6,108 nt of DNA from an uncultured Verrucomicrobiota bacterium (GCA_903919625.1 CAIXIZ010000271.1:1-6108), one strand, 5' to 3'; numbered from the stretch's first letter, positions 1 through 5,888 are shown. A program made the numbers and translations. The notes: a model not told the origin generated them from the letters alone.

Positions 1-109
1 TCCAGCGACGCCCCTACTCCAACCATGCCGACGCCAGCTTCGGGGAATCAGACCCCACGGGATTGAATTATTTTGGGCCGGGGGCTGCCGTAGCGGGGCA
101 ATGCCGGGC
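1..109. other. Downstream flank of the last esterase gene, no recognisable gene
   Basis: This is the trailing region after the stop codon of the esterase gene ending at 110. I found no strong intrinsic terminator on the minus strand. The best inverted repeat is a 4-bp G/C stem around 42-57 (gggg/cccc with a 7-nt loop), and no U-tract follows it. An ATG read on the minus strand at 26-24 opens a frame that leaves the window after eight codons (M-V-G-V-G-A-S-L). It is too short to call a gene. Confidence 0.5.
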
Positions 110-1972
110 TCAGTTTTTGCCCGGGGCGTGCAGATAACGGCTGGAGAACTCCATGAAGGTCTCCCAGTTCGGGCCGTCCGTGTGTCCCTGGTCGTGCTGC
201 CGGAAGGCGACGTCGCCGTCGATCAAGGGCGTCAAAATCGGGGGCAGTTCGCTGGTGACCGTGAGGCCTTTGATGCCAAGCGCGGCATTGCTCAGCTCCT
301 TTTTGCCGAGCAGCACATACGCGGGGCTGGCCCCGGCGGCGGCCTGCATCATGCCATGCGAATCCTGCCAGGAGTCACCGCCGACATCGGCATATTTGCC
401 ACCGCTGATGAAGACGGGGCGCGGGGCAACCATGGCGACCAGTTCATGCGCGTCGGCCGGCAAATCATCCACCGTCATCGGGCCGCCGTACTTCAGGAAA
501 TTGCCCGCCATCCAGTGGTACTCGCCCGAACCGGCGAGATTCTCCACCTGCTCGCCCATGAGGTGGCGCCAGATTTTCGCGCCGCCCTCACCGGAGGAGC
601 TGACATAGCCGATGGCCGCGCGCTGATCATAGGCCAACGTGACAATGGTGGCCTTGCCATAACGCGAGTGGCCTTCAAAGCCGACCTGTTTGGCGTCCAC
701 CAGATTGTCCGTCTCGAAGAAGTCCAGGAGCCGGTCAGCGCCCCAGGCCCAGGCGCGCAGGGAACCCCAGTCGTCAGGTTTGCGGGGCTGGCCCTTATTA
801 ATGAGGCCGATGATGCCGCTGGTCAGCCCGCCACCGCTGTCGGCCTGGATGCTGCCCGGGTTGATGCTGCCATAGCCCCAGCCGTGCGCCAGCGCCAACT
901 GTACGCCGCTCAACGCGCCGCCGCCCGCGCCGCCGCGACCGCCACCAAAGCCGCCCGGACCGCCGGGGCCACCGGCCCGCGGATTGAGCGCCTGGGCCAG
1001 CAACGGCCTTTGCGCTTCTGTCAGGATCGGGTTGATTTTGTCGGCGGCGCCGTTCCGCAAATCCGTGGCCTTCGTCTGCAAATCGGTCACGCCCTGCTGC
1101 GCCTTGTTGATTTCATCCAGCGCGGGGGTGATTTGCGCGACCTGTGCTTCGGTGAGCGTCAGCGCCGTCTTGAGGTTGTCGATGGTGAGCGGATTGACCG
1201 GCGCGCCGGCGCCGAATCCGCGAGCCCCTGCCCCACCCGGGGCAGTACCCCGGGCGCCGCCACCGCGGGCGCCACCGCCACCGGTGTTGAGCGCCAGAAT
1301 CGCGGCGATTTGCCCGTCGGTCAGGGAAGGCGTTGAGGCCTTGAGCAACTCGGCCGTGGGCGGAACGGTTTCGGCCGTGACCCCGGCTCCGGCGCCGCCA
1401 CCGCCGCCAAAGGTGATAATCACCGGAACTTTTCCGGTCGCGTTGGCGGGAGTGGTGACCGATGCACCGATCTCCACCGAAATCGCGGGATAGGAAGAAT
1501 TGTCCACGTGGCCCACCAGTTGACGGGTGATGGTGGGGATGCCGCCGGTCGTGCCGGAACTGGTGCCGGTGACGGTCCAGGTCACCTTGATGGACTTGGC
1601 GGCCTCGGGCATCCGGCCATAAAACTCCCGGTCAAAAATTTCCTGGATTTCCGCGCGGCGCTGGGCCCACTGGGCAGGCGTGGTGACTTTCCGGCCATTG
1701 TTCAAGACCATGAGCTCTGGCACCTTGGTCTTGGAGGCCGATTTGTCCTCGTCATAGTTGGCATAATTCGGCGGACGGGTTCCATCCCCGGCAAGATTGC
1801 CGGTGGGGCCCGTCCGGAGGCTGGTGATGCCGAGCACATCCATCATGAGCTGATGATCCTGCGTATTGGAAAGCGCCATGGGCGGCGCGGCCGGAGCAGC
1901 GGTCGCACCGAGGGTGGCGGTCAAAAGCAGAACCTTCAGTCCTGCGAAGGGGTGGGTGGCGGGAGTTTTCAT
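110..1972 (-). CDS. Secreted CE15-like (glucuronoyl) esterase with inserted LTXXQ-type helical domain, paralogue 3
   Basis: A predicted exported alpha/beta-hydrolase of 620 residues, probably acting on glucuronoyl esters of hemicellulose. I chose the ATG at 1972 because it gives M-K-T-P and a compact signal peptide (about residues 1-26, hydrophobic G-L-K-V-L-L-L core, Ala-rich cleavage region), as in both paralogues. An in-frame ATG at 2011 would add 13 residues; a ggggag lies only 3 nt before it. The esterase fold begins near 60 (D-R-E-F-Y-G-R at about 114-120). It is interrupted after V-P-V-I-I (182-186) by an insert at about 189-352 and then resumes. Seen motifs are G-H-S-R-Y-G-K with Ser436, Arg437 and Lys440; S-S-S-G-E-G-G with Ser459 where CE15 enzymes usually have catalytic Glu; Glu474; Asp533-x-Trp535; and Q-G-H-T-D with His597. 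The CE15-like assignment is strong; the substrate is inferred. It is longer than its paralogues because of an extra LTxxQ-bearing stretch (about 198-232). Last gene of the tandem set. Confidence 0.88.
   Translation of the reverse strand: MKTPATHPFAGLKVLLLTATLGATAAPAAPPMALSNTQDHQLMMDVLGITSLRTGPTGNLAGDGTRPPNYANYDEDKSASKTKVPELMVLNNGRKVTTPAQWAQRRAEIQEIFDREFYGRMPEAAKSIKVTWTVTGTSSGTTGGIPTITRQLVGHVDNSSYPAISVEIGASVTTPANATGKVPVIITFGGGGGAGAGVTAETVPPTAELLKASTPSLTDGQIAAILALNTGGGGARGGGARGTAPGGAGARGFGAGAPVNPLTIDNLKTALTLTEAQVAQITPALDEINKAQQGVTDLQTKATDLRNGAADKINPILTEAQRPLLAQALNPRAGGPGGPGGFGGGRGGAGGGALSGVQLALAHGWGYGSINPGSIQADSGGGLTSGIIGLINKGQPRKPDDWGSLRAWAWGADRLLDFFETDNLVDAKQVGFEGHSRYGKATIVTLAYDQRAAIGYVSSSGEGGAKIWRHLMGEQVENLAGSGEYHWMAGNFLKYGGPMTVDDLPADAHELVAMVAPRPVFISGGKYADVGGDSWQDSHGMMQAAAGASPAYVLLGKKELSNAALGIKGLTVTSELPPILTPLIDGDVAFRQHDQGHTDGPNWETFMEFSSRYLHAPGKN
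917..1408 (-). other. Inserted module in paralogue 3: Gly-rich linkers plus three LTxxQ motifs
   Basis: This encodes residues 189-352 of the esterase ending at 110 (numbered from the ATG at 1972). The order is Gly-rich start, an extra segment at 1277-1381 carrying L-T-D-G-Q (217-221), a G/A/R-rich linker, a helical segment at 980-1195 with L-T-E-A-Q at 273-277 and 317-321, and a Gly-rich linker ending near 352. The helical part is rich in Ala, Gln, Leu, Lys and Asp, with no Cys, and looks like a helical hairpin. Similarity to the Spy/CpxP LTXXQ family rests on motif and spacing only. Confidence 0.65.
981..1106 (-). repeat. Near-identical 126-bp patch shared with 4993-5118
   Basis: Aligned by eye at a constant offset of 4012, this segment differs from 4993-5118 at only 3 of 126 positions. 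The next 89 bp of the same domain (1107-1195 against 5119-5207) differ at 18 positions. The patch encodes the C-terminal half of the LTXXQ-like helical segment, including the second L-T-E-A-Q. The abrupt change in divergence suggests gene conversion or a recent exchange between paralogues 1 and 3. Confidence 0.75.
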
Positions 1973-2202
1973 GGTAAGGATCGATTGGGGGACAGGGTGA
2001 CAGGCGACCATAAACTCCCCGTGACGGCAAGGAGATCCGACCGACCAGCCGGGGTTGATATACCGGGCATTATAGCCAGCAAAAGCGCCTCACCGAAGCC
2101 GGAAAATGCGTTGGGCGCCGCATTGTCCGGCACGAGTCGAAACCAGCCCCTCCCCGCAACGCAAGCCCAGGCCCTCCTGCACAAATCCGGGAACCGCCGG
2201 GC
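1973..2202. other. 230-bp intergenic region between esterase paralogues 2 and 3
   Basis: This is the longest non-coding gap in the window. On the minus strand it follows the stop of paralogue 2 and precedes the start of paralogue 3. It contains a TATAAT box at 2074-2069, and no terminator-like hairpin with a U-tract. Near the 3' end, an in-frame ATG at 2011 with a close ggggag upstream could extend the next gene. No tRNA, small gene or coding continuation was recognised. The length leaves room for independent expression of the last esterase. Confidence 0.5.
2069..2074 (-). promoter_or_regulatory. Possible sigma70-type -10 box upstream of paralogue 3
   Basis: Read on the minus strand the sequence is TATAAT, a perfect -10 consensus, in an otherwise GC-rich gap. 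It lies about 97 nt upstream of the chosen start at 1972. No good TTGACA-like -35 is present at 15-18 nt spacing, and the extended -10 TGn is not exact. The call therefore rests on one hexamer and its position. Confidence 0.3.
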
Positions 2203-3999
2203 TTACTTCCCGGGGGCGTGAAAATAGCGGCCGGCAAACTGGATGAAGGTCGACCAGTTCGGGGCATCCGTATGCGGGCCGTCGTGCTGCCGGAAGGCGA
2301 TGTCGCCATCAATCAGCGGGGTCAGCATCTCCGGCATTTGTGACCGCATGGCCCCTGGGTCAGGCACGACATCAAAGTGCAGGTTAAGCTTGTCGTTGCT
2401 GAGGCTTTTTTTGCCGAGCAATTTCCAGACCGGGCTGGCGCCGACCGTGCCCATGAAGGTGCCGGGCGAGTCCTGCCACGACTCGTTGCTGTAGGTCGAG
2501 TTGGTCCCGGGCTTGCCGTTGCCTTCGTTGTATTGGCCGCCACTGATGAAGACGGGGCGGGGCGCGATCAGCGCAATGAACTGATGCGAATCGGCGGGGA
2601 GGTCGTCCACGGTGAGCGGGCCGGCATATTTGATGAAGTTACCGGCCATCCAGTGATACTCACCGGTACCAGCGAGGCTCTCGACCTGCTCGCCCACCAG
2701 GTGGCGCCAGAGTTTGGCCCCGCCTTCGCCGGACGAACTGACGAAACCGGTCAAGGCCCGCGGCTCGTAGACGAGGGTGACGAGGGTGGCTTTGCCGTTG
2801 CGGGAGTGGCCCTCAAAGGCGACTTGCTTGGCGTCCACCCGGCTGTCGGTCTCAAAGAAATCGATCAGCTTGCCCGCACCCCAGGCCCAGGCGCGCAAGG
2901 CGCCCCAGTCGTCGGGCTTGCGGGGCTCGCCCTTGTTGATGAGGCCGATGATGCCCCGCCGGAGATTGTCGCCACCGCTATCGGCCTGGATGCTGCCGTT
3001 ATTGAGGCTGCCATAGCCCCAGCCGAGCGAGATGGCCGCCTGCTGCCAGCTGGTAGCCTCGTTGGGGAACGGCGGATTGTTGCCAACGGCACCGCCGGCG
3101 CCACGGCCACCGCCACGAGCTCCGCCCGCGCGGGCACCGCCGCCCTGGGGGTTGAGCGCCTGGGCCAGCAATGGCTTTTGCGCATCGGTCAAAATGGGGG
3201 TGATCTTGTCGGCCGCGCCATTCCGCAACTCGGTGGCCTTCGTTTGCAAATCCGTCACGCCCTGCTGCGCCTTGCTGATCGCATCCACCAACGGGGTGAT
3301 CTGGGCAATCTGGGCGTCCGTCAGCGTCAAAACGGTCTTAAGGTTGTCAATGGCGAGCGGATTGGCGGGCGCCGCGGCTCCGCGGGCGCCACCAGGGGCT
3401 CCGCCCCGGGCACCGGCGGCACCACGCGGTGCGCCACCGCCACCGCCGCCATAGACGATGATGACGGGAACTTTGCCGGGAGCATTGGCCGGAGTCGTCA
3501 CCGAGGCGCCAATGTTCACGGTGATGGCCGGATAGGATGAATTGTCCACGTGGCCGACGAGCTGGCGGGTGATGGTCGGGATGGTGCCGCTCATGCCCTC
3601 CGTCGTGCCTGTGACCTCCCAGGTCACCTTAATGGTCTTGGCGGCTTCGGGCAGCCGGCCGTAAAACTCACGGTCGAAAATCTCAAACAGCTCCTTGCGG
3701 TGCTCCTCCCACATTGCGGCCGTGGTGATCTTGCGCCCGTCGTTCATCACGAGCAGGTCAGGCACCTTGGATTTGGCCGTCGCCTTGCTTTCATCGTAGT
3801 TGGCATAGTTGGCGGCATTGACATCCGAGCCGGCCGGGCCGGGGCGCAGCGGCGAGGTGATGCCCAGCTGGGTCATCATTTGGTCGTGGTCGGCATTGCC
3901 GCCGCCACCGCGCTGGGCGGAGGCGGGGACGACGCTGAGGGTGGAGACGGCAATAAACGCGGCAATTCCCGCGATATTTCGACTGGTGGGAGTTTTCAT
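2203..3999 (-). CDS. Secreted CE15-like (glucuronoyl) esterase with inserted LTXXQ-type helical domain, paralogue 2
   Basis: A 598-residue predicted exported esterase with the same architecture as its neighbours. The signal peptide is residues 1-28, with a clean A-S-A cleavage site before Gln29. The esterase N-terminal part includes D-R-E-F-Y-G-R at 109-115, and the V-P-V-I-I strand is at 177-181. The insert spans about 184-306, with L-T-D-A-Q at 226-230 and 270-274. The hydrolase then resumes (W-G-Y-G-S-L-N). Expected active-site residues are Ser399 in G-H-S-R-N-G-K, Arg400, Lys403, Ser422 at the canonical acid position, Glu437, Glu506-x-Trp508 and His576 in G-P-H-T-D. It is the most divergent of the three. 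The loop before Trp508 is longer and rich in Asn, Gly and Ser, the acid two before Trp is Glu rather than Asp, and an extra stretch near 540-556 is absent from the others. A CE15-like role is well supported; glucuronoyl ester specificity is inferred. The start ATG at 3999 has no Shine-Dalgarno. Confidence 0.9.
   Translation of the reverse strand: MKTPTSRNIAGIAAFIAVSTLSVVPASAQRGGGGNADHDQMMTQLGITSPLRPGPAGSDVNAANYANYDESKATAKSKVPDLLVMNDGRKITTAAMWEEHRKELFEIFDREFYGRLPEAAKTIKVTWEVTGTTEGMSGTIPTITRQLVGHVDNSSYPAITVNIGASVTTPANAPGKVPVIIVYGGGGGGAPRGAAGARGGAPGGARGAAAPANPLAIDNLKTVLTLTDAQIAQITPLVDAISKAQQGVTDLQTKATELRNGAADKITPILTDAQKPLLAQALNPQGGGARAGGARGGGRGAGGAVGNNPPFPNEATSWQQAAISLGWGYGSLNNGSIQADSGGDNLRRGIIGLINKGEPRKPDDWGALRAWAWGAGKLIDFFETDSRVDAKQVAFEGHSRNGKATLVTLVYEPRALTGFVSSSGEGGAKLWRHLVGEQVESLAGTGEYHWMAGNFIKYAGPLTVDDLPADSHQFIALIAPRPVFISGGQYNEGNGKPGTNSTYSNESWQDSPGTFMGTVGASPVWKLLGKKSLSNDKLNLHFDVVPDPGAMRSQMPEMLTPLIDGDIAFRQHDGPHTDAPNWSTFIQFAGRYFHAPGK
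3082..3450 (-). other. Inserted module in paralogue 2: G/A/R-rich linkers flanking LTXXQ-like segment
   Basis: This encodes residues 184-306 of the esterase at 2203-3999. Linker 1 (3364-3450) is almost entirely Gly, Ala, Pro and Arg. The helical segment (3148-3363) carries two L-T-D-A-Q motifs 44 residues apart, enclosing a K-A-Q-Q-G-V-T-D-L-Q-T-K-A-T stretch also present in the paralogues. Linker 2 (3082-3147) is again Gly/Ala/Arg-rich. The low-complexity linkers give this DNA a strong triplet bias. Confidence 0.65.
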
Positions 4000-4142
4000 A
4001 GGGGGCGGAGTCTTGAGGTTGGAATCAAAAAAATCTGTCGGGGGCGGGGGATCGGCTGAATTTTAAAAACCAATCACTTCCCCTTGTCTCCGGCGCAGGT
4101 GGGGGGGGTGCGTCCCCCACCCGGCCGAAAACGCCGGCGCGC
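4000..4142. other. 143-bp intergenic region between esterase paralogues 1 and 2
   Basis: On the minus strand this begins right after the stop of paralogue 1 with two consecutive GC-rich hairpins (4098-4137). A more AT-rich part follows, with T-runs near 4030 and 4065, leading to the start of paralogue 2 at 3999. No coding sequence was seen. The 12 bases before the ATG are pyrimidine-rich and contain no Shine-Dalgarno. The gap could hold a weak terminator, an mRNA-processing site or an internal promoter. Confidence 0.5.
4098..4137 (-). terminator. Two adjacent GC-rich hairpins after paralogue 1, possible attenuator or weak terminator
   Basis: Reading the minus strand downstream of the stop at 4143, a 5-bp stem (ccggc/gccgg at 4137-4133 and 4125-4121, loop of 7) is followed at once by a perfect 8-bp stem (ggtggggg/cccccacc at 4121-4114 and 4105-4098, loop of 8). 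The stems share base 4121, so they may compete at that point. No U-tract follows directly; the nearest T-run is about 30 nt further on. A classical intrinsic terminator is therefore doubtful. A transcript-stabilising or attenuating structure is equally possible. Confidence 0.35.
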
Positions 4143-5888
4143 TCAATGGCCGGGCGCGTGCAGGTAACGGCCGGCAAACTCGATGAAGGTCGGCCAGTTC
4201 GGGGTGTCCGTGTGTCCTTGCTCGTGCTCACGGAAACCGATGTCGCCATCGATCACCGGCACCTGCACACCGGGCATCGGGGAGTTCATGTTAAGATTCT
4301 TGATCCCCAGGGCATCGTTGCTGAGCCCTTTTTTGCCCAGCAGCTCCCAAACCGGACTGGCCCCGGCGGCGGCCATGAACATCCCGTGCGGATCCTGCCA
4401 GGCGTCGCCATTGGCGCCACCGCCGACAAACACCGGGCGCGGGGCGATCAGGGCGACCAGCTCATGCGCATCACCCGGCAGATCGTTGACGGTCAGCGGG
4501 CCGCCATATTTGATAAAGTTACCCGCCATCCAGTGATACTCGCCGGAGCCAGAGAGATTTTCGACAGTCTCCCCCATCAGATGGCGCCAGATCTTCGCCC
4601 CGCCCTCGCCAGAGGAGCTCACATAACCGATGGCGACCCGCGGATCGTAGACCATGGTTGCGGCGGTGGCCTTGCCCCAACGCGAATGCCCTTCGACGCC
4701 GACCTGTTTGGCATCCACCAGATTGTCGGTTTCAAAGAAGTCCACGAGTTTGCTGAAACCCCAGGCCCAGGCGTGCAATACACCCCAGTCGTCGGCTTTG
4801 CGGGCCTGGCCCTTGTTGATGAGGCCAATGATGCCGCGGGTCAGACCGGCGCCGTTGTCGGCCTGGACGCTGCCGGTATTGAGGGTGCCGTAGCCCCAGC
4901 CTTTTTCGAGGGCCAGTTGCTGCCAGGAAGGCCCACCGCCACCAGCACCGCCGCGACCGCCCGCGCCACCGGCCCGGGCTCCACCCGCGCGGGGATTGAG
5001 CGCCTGGGCCAGCAACGGCCTTTGCGCTTCCGTCAGGATCGGGTTGATTTTGTCGGCGGCTCCGGTCCGCAAATCCGTGGCCTTCGTCTGCAAATCGGTC
5101 ACGCCCTGCTGCGCCTTGCTGATGGCGTCAAGCAGCGGGGTGATCTGCGCGATCTGTGCTTCGGTGAGCATCAGTGCCGTCTTCAGGGTGTCGATTTGAA
5201 GCGGATTCACGGGAGCAGCGCCTCCGCGTGCCCCACCCGGAGCGCCGCCCCGGGCGCCGGCTGCACCACCAGCCGCTCCGCCGCGTGGCGCACCGCCACC
5301 GCCCCCGGCGCTTAGCACGATAATCACCGGCACTTTGCCGGTGGCGTTGGCCGGGGTCGTCACCGACGCCTGGATATTCACGTCAATCGCCGGATTGGTC
5401 AGGAAGGCGGAATTGTCGACATGGCCGTTCAGCTGCCGGGTGAGCGTAGGAATGCCGCCCGTGGTGCCTGAACTGGTTCCGGTCACCGTCCAGGTCACCT
5501 TGATGGTTTTGGCGGCCTCCGGCTCGCGACCATAAAATTCCCGGTCAAAGATTTCCATGATTTCCGTCCGGCGCTGGTTCCATTGCGCCGGGGTGGTGAC
5601 TTTCTGGCCGTTGTTCATGGTCAGCACGTCCGGGATAGGCGACTGGGCAATGGCCAGGGTTTCGTCGTAATTGGCGGAATTGGGGAGACCGTTGGTGCCG
5701 CTGGCGCCGGAGCGAAGCGGCGTTTTGATGCCGAGCAGATCCATCATGAGCTGATGGTCCTGTGCAGCCGTGAGGGTCAGCGGCACGGGCAGTTCAGCGG
5801 CAGCGGATGCGGTTTGGGACAGGAATGAAACGGCAGTCAGCAGGGCGGCGGCCAGCCCGGCGATTTTTTTGCGATTGGAGGTTTTCAT
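4143..5888 (-). CDS. Secreted CE15-like (glucuronoyl) esterase with inserted LTXXQ-type helical domain, paralogue 1
   Basis: A 581-residue predicted exported esterase, first of the tandem set and about 50 bp downstream of the GH3-like gene, so probably co-transcribed with it. The signal peptide has a basic start (N-R-K-K), a hydrophobic core and A-S-A near 27-29. The esterase region begins near 40, with D-R-E-F-Y-G-R at 115-121 and the V-P-V-I-I strand at 186-190. The insert at about 194-319 has L-T-E-A-Q at 241-245 and 285-289. After it come W-G-Y-G-T-L-N, then G-H-S-R-W-G-K with Ser402, Arg403 and Lys406; S-S-S-G-E-G-G with Ser425 in place of the usual catalytic Glu; Glu440; E-Y-H-W-M-A-G-N-F; Asp495-x-Trp497; and Q-G-H-T-D with His559. 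Nucleophile, Arg, Lys, Glu, Trp and His spacings match what is known of bacterial glucuronoyl esterases. Catalysis on glucuronoxylan-lignin esters is the likely role. The ATG at 5888 is preceded by ctccagaaacc, with no Shine-Dalgarno. Confidence 0.9.
   Translation of the reverse strand: MKTSNRKKIAGLAAALLTAVSFLSQTASAAAELPVPLTLTAAQDHQLMMDLLGIKTPLRSGASGTNGLPNSANYDETLAIAQSPIPDVLTMNNGQKVTTPAQWNQRRTEIMEIFDREFYGREPEAAKTIKVTWTVTGTSSGTTGGIPTLTRQLNGHVDNSAFLTNPAIDVNIQASVTTPANATGKVPVIIVLSAGGGGGAPRGGAAGGAAGARGGAPGGARGGAAPVNPLQIDTLKTALMLTEAQIAQITPLLDAISKAQQGVTDLQTKATDLRTGAADKINPILTEAQRPLLAQALNPRAGGARAGGAGGRGGAGGGGPSWQQLALEKGWGYGTLNTGSVQADNGAGLTRGIIGLINKGQARKADDWGVLHAWAWGFSKLVDFFETDNLVDAKQVGVEGHSRWGKATAATMVYDPRVAIGYVSSSGEGGAKIWRHLMGETVENLSGSGEYHWMAGNFIKYGGPLTVNDLPGDAHELVALIAPRPVFVGGGANGDAWQDPHGMFMAAAGASPVWELLGKKGLSNDALGIKNLNMNSPMPGVQVPVIDGDIGFREHEQGHTDTPNWPTFIEFAGRYLHAPGH
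4932..5309 (-). other. Inserted module in paralogue 1: G/A/R-rich linkers flanking LTXXQ-like segment
   Basis: This encodes residues 194-319 of the esterase at 4143-5888. Linker 1 (5208-5309) and linker 2 (4932-4991) consist mostly of Gly, Ala, Arg and Pro. Between them (4992-5207) lies a helical segment of about 72 residues, with L-T-E-A-Q at 241-245 and again at 285-289. The insertion point is the same as in the other two paralogues: after the V-P-V-I-I strand and before S-W-Q-Q-L-A and the W-G-Y-G strand. Confidence 0.65.
4993..5118 (-). repeat. Near-identical 126-bp patch shared with 981-1106
   Basis: Partner of the patch at 981-1106, with 3 differences in 126 bases. It lies inside the LTXXQ-like segment of paralogue 1. 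The corresponding segment of paralogue 2 (about 3149-3274) is clearly more divergent, with roughly 17 differences counted by eye. The similarity is therefore specific to paralogues 1 and 3, not to the adjacent pair. Confidence 0.75.

Noticed and set aside
1..26. Start of a further minus-strand gene at the ATG at 26-24
   Set aside because: Only eight codons are visible and no clear ribosome binding site precedes it, so it cannot be supported.
42..57. Possible terminator hairpin after paralogue 3
   Set aside because: The stem has only four G/C pairs and no U-tract follows on the minus strand.
898..975. Triplet-like gccaccgcc repeats as a microsatellite, CRISPR or mobile-element signal
   Set aside because: The pattern is in frame with the Gly-rich linkers of the esterases, has no regular spacer-repeat unit, and no transposase or terminal inverted repeats were seen.
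101..1336. Long open frame on the plus strand opposite paralogue 3, with look-alikes at 2377-3540 and 4146-5315
   Set aside because: The three frames resemble each other only because they lie antisense, in the same register, to three paralogous genes in GC-rich DNA. They show no signal peptide, recognised motif or ribosome binding site, and the minus-strand proteins have clear family motifs.
984..1493. Pro/Ala-rich plus-strand frames opposite the inserts (also 3032-3454)
   Set aside because: They are the reverse complement of Gly/Ala/Arg linker codons, which yields Pro/Ala/Arg-rich translations by composition alone.
1973..2011. N-terminal extension of paralogue 3 from the upstream in-frame ATG at 2011
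   Set aside because: It would place 13 residues before the conserved M-K-T-P start and make an abnormally long signal-peptide n-region. The paralogues support 1972. The ggggag before 2011 is only 3 nt away, so the alternative is unlikely but not excluded.
2070..2312. Minus-strand frames spanning the gap between paralogues 2 and 3 (also 1969-2184)
   Set aside because: They overlap the end of paralogue 2 in another frame or cover non-coding DNA, have no recognisable domain, and look like chance open frames in GC-rich sequence.
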